Part shown: positions 63,844 to 64,000 of the stretch, piece by piece
Layout of the letters: the number at the start of each line of letters is the position of its first letter
How positions within the stretch are numbered: the first letter of the stretch is position 1
Source of the DNA: an uncultured Clostridia bacterium
GTDB lineage: Bacteria > Bacillota > Clostridia > TANB77 > CAG-508
Direction of reading: 5' to 3'
Assembly: GCA_934182605.1 (NCBI GenBank)
Contig: CAKPRQ010000006.1
Coordinates: forward strand, 1-64,000
DNA: 64,000 nt
Notes under the pieces: generated by a model
Told to the model about the DNA's origin: nothing
Database searches by the model: none
What the model saw: only the letters and a program-made list of their open reading frames with translations
Translations under genes and position numbers: made by a program

Positions 63844-63872
63844 GATTATACCACTTCTTAACATATAAATCA
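63844..63872 (-). promoter_or_regulatory. Promoter of island gene C
   Basis: -35 TTGATT, 17-nt spacer, TATAAT preceded by TGG (extended -10), about 45 bp before the GTG start. The TGGTATAAT block is identical to that of island gene A. Confidence 0.75.
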
Positions 63873-63877
63873 AATTT

Positions 63878-64000
63878 TTATTTTATATCATATATTTTTT
63901 CATTCAACCATTTTCTTAAATCATTTACATTAACTCTAACTTGTTCCATTGTGTCTCTATCTCTTATAGTTACTGTATTATCATTTTCTGTGTCAAAATC
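63878..64000 (-). CDS. glyS: Glycyl-tRNA synthetase, C-terminal end (partial)
   Basis: The last 40 codons of a gene running off the window: DFDTENDNTVTIRDRDTMEQ, VRVNVNDLRKWLNEKIYDIK then TAA. TVTIRDRDTMEQVRV is the anticodon-binding-domain end of the single-chain (alpha2) glycyl-tRNA synthetase. Assignment rests on this short conserved piece. Confidence 0.75.
   Translation of the reverse strand, partial: DFDTENDNTVTIRDRDTMEQVRVNVNDLRKWLNEKIYDIK

Overview
The window is about 64 kb of very AT-rich DNA (host genes look roughly 70% A+T) from a low-GC Firmicute, most likely an uncultured gut-type Clostridia. The support is an intact sporulation sigma-K gene, a T-box leader before pheST, a full clostridial-order S10-spc-alpha ribosomal cluster, a class A PBP, ftsH, lepA, mutS2 and AGGAGG-type ribosome binding sites. 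The clade is inference; no rRNA or tRNA gene was seen.

Layout. 1-8.7 kb: accessory and repair genes (a RhuM remnant, a membrane-anchored unknown, a GltD-like oxidoreductase, addA, a transposase-family remnant, a DUF4143 ATPase with three 23-bp-phased promoter repeats). 8.7-17.7 kb: flavin reductase, a uvrA-antidote-like-zeta-PHP cluster, ligA, pgsA. 18-20.7 kb: two plus-strand genes (phosphodiesterase, UDP-sugar pyrophosphorylase). 20.9-36 kb: rlmB, lepA, ftsH, DUF1189, alr, cysS, PBP1A, dprA, a CcdA/thioredoxin pair, queH, ruvB. 36-52 kb: the minus-strand ribosomal cluster from rpsJ to rplQ, with secY, adk, map and infA, but no rpmD. 53-58 kb: a pilin/tail-collar fusion, pheT, pheS and the T-box. 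58-63.5 kb: sigK, a GAF/SpoVT_C-like protein, a divergent thyX-like gene, mutS2. At the right edge is the C-terminus of glycyl-tRNA synthetase.

Main discovery. Three conserved genes (adk, uvrA, dprA) are each interrupted by one extra C, and each time it creates a CGG codon at a conserved Pro-Gly or Ser-Gly turn. Dropping that C restores GGA/GGG (Gly) and the full family sequence; staying in frame hits a stop within 3-7 codons. Reading all other host genes by eye I found no in-frame CGG at all. This suggests that CGG is unassigned or hungry in this organism and works as a +1 recoding site. adk is normally an essential single-copy gene, so simple decay is unlikely.

Two further accessory layers are present. 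(i) A family of 50-150 bp intergenic hairpin elements with GTTACAATTCAGTAA- or GTAACAACTCAG-type ends, whose central loop occurs in both orientations relative to the arms. (ii) Three small genes at 17.9-18.4, 52.6-53.1 and 63.6-63.8 kb that are visibly richer in G+C; each has its own promoter (extended -10), ribosome binding site and hairpin terminator, and two of them use CGG as an ordinary sense codon.
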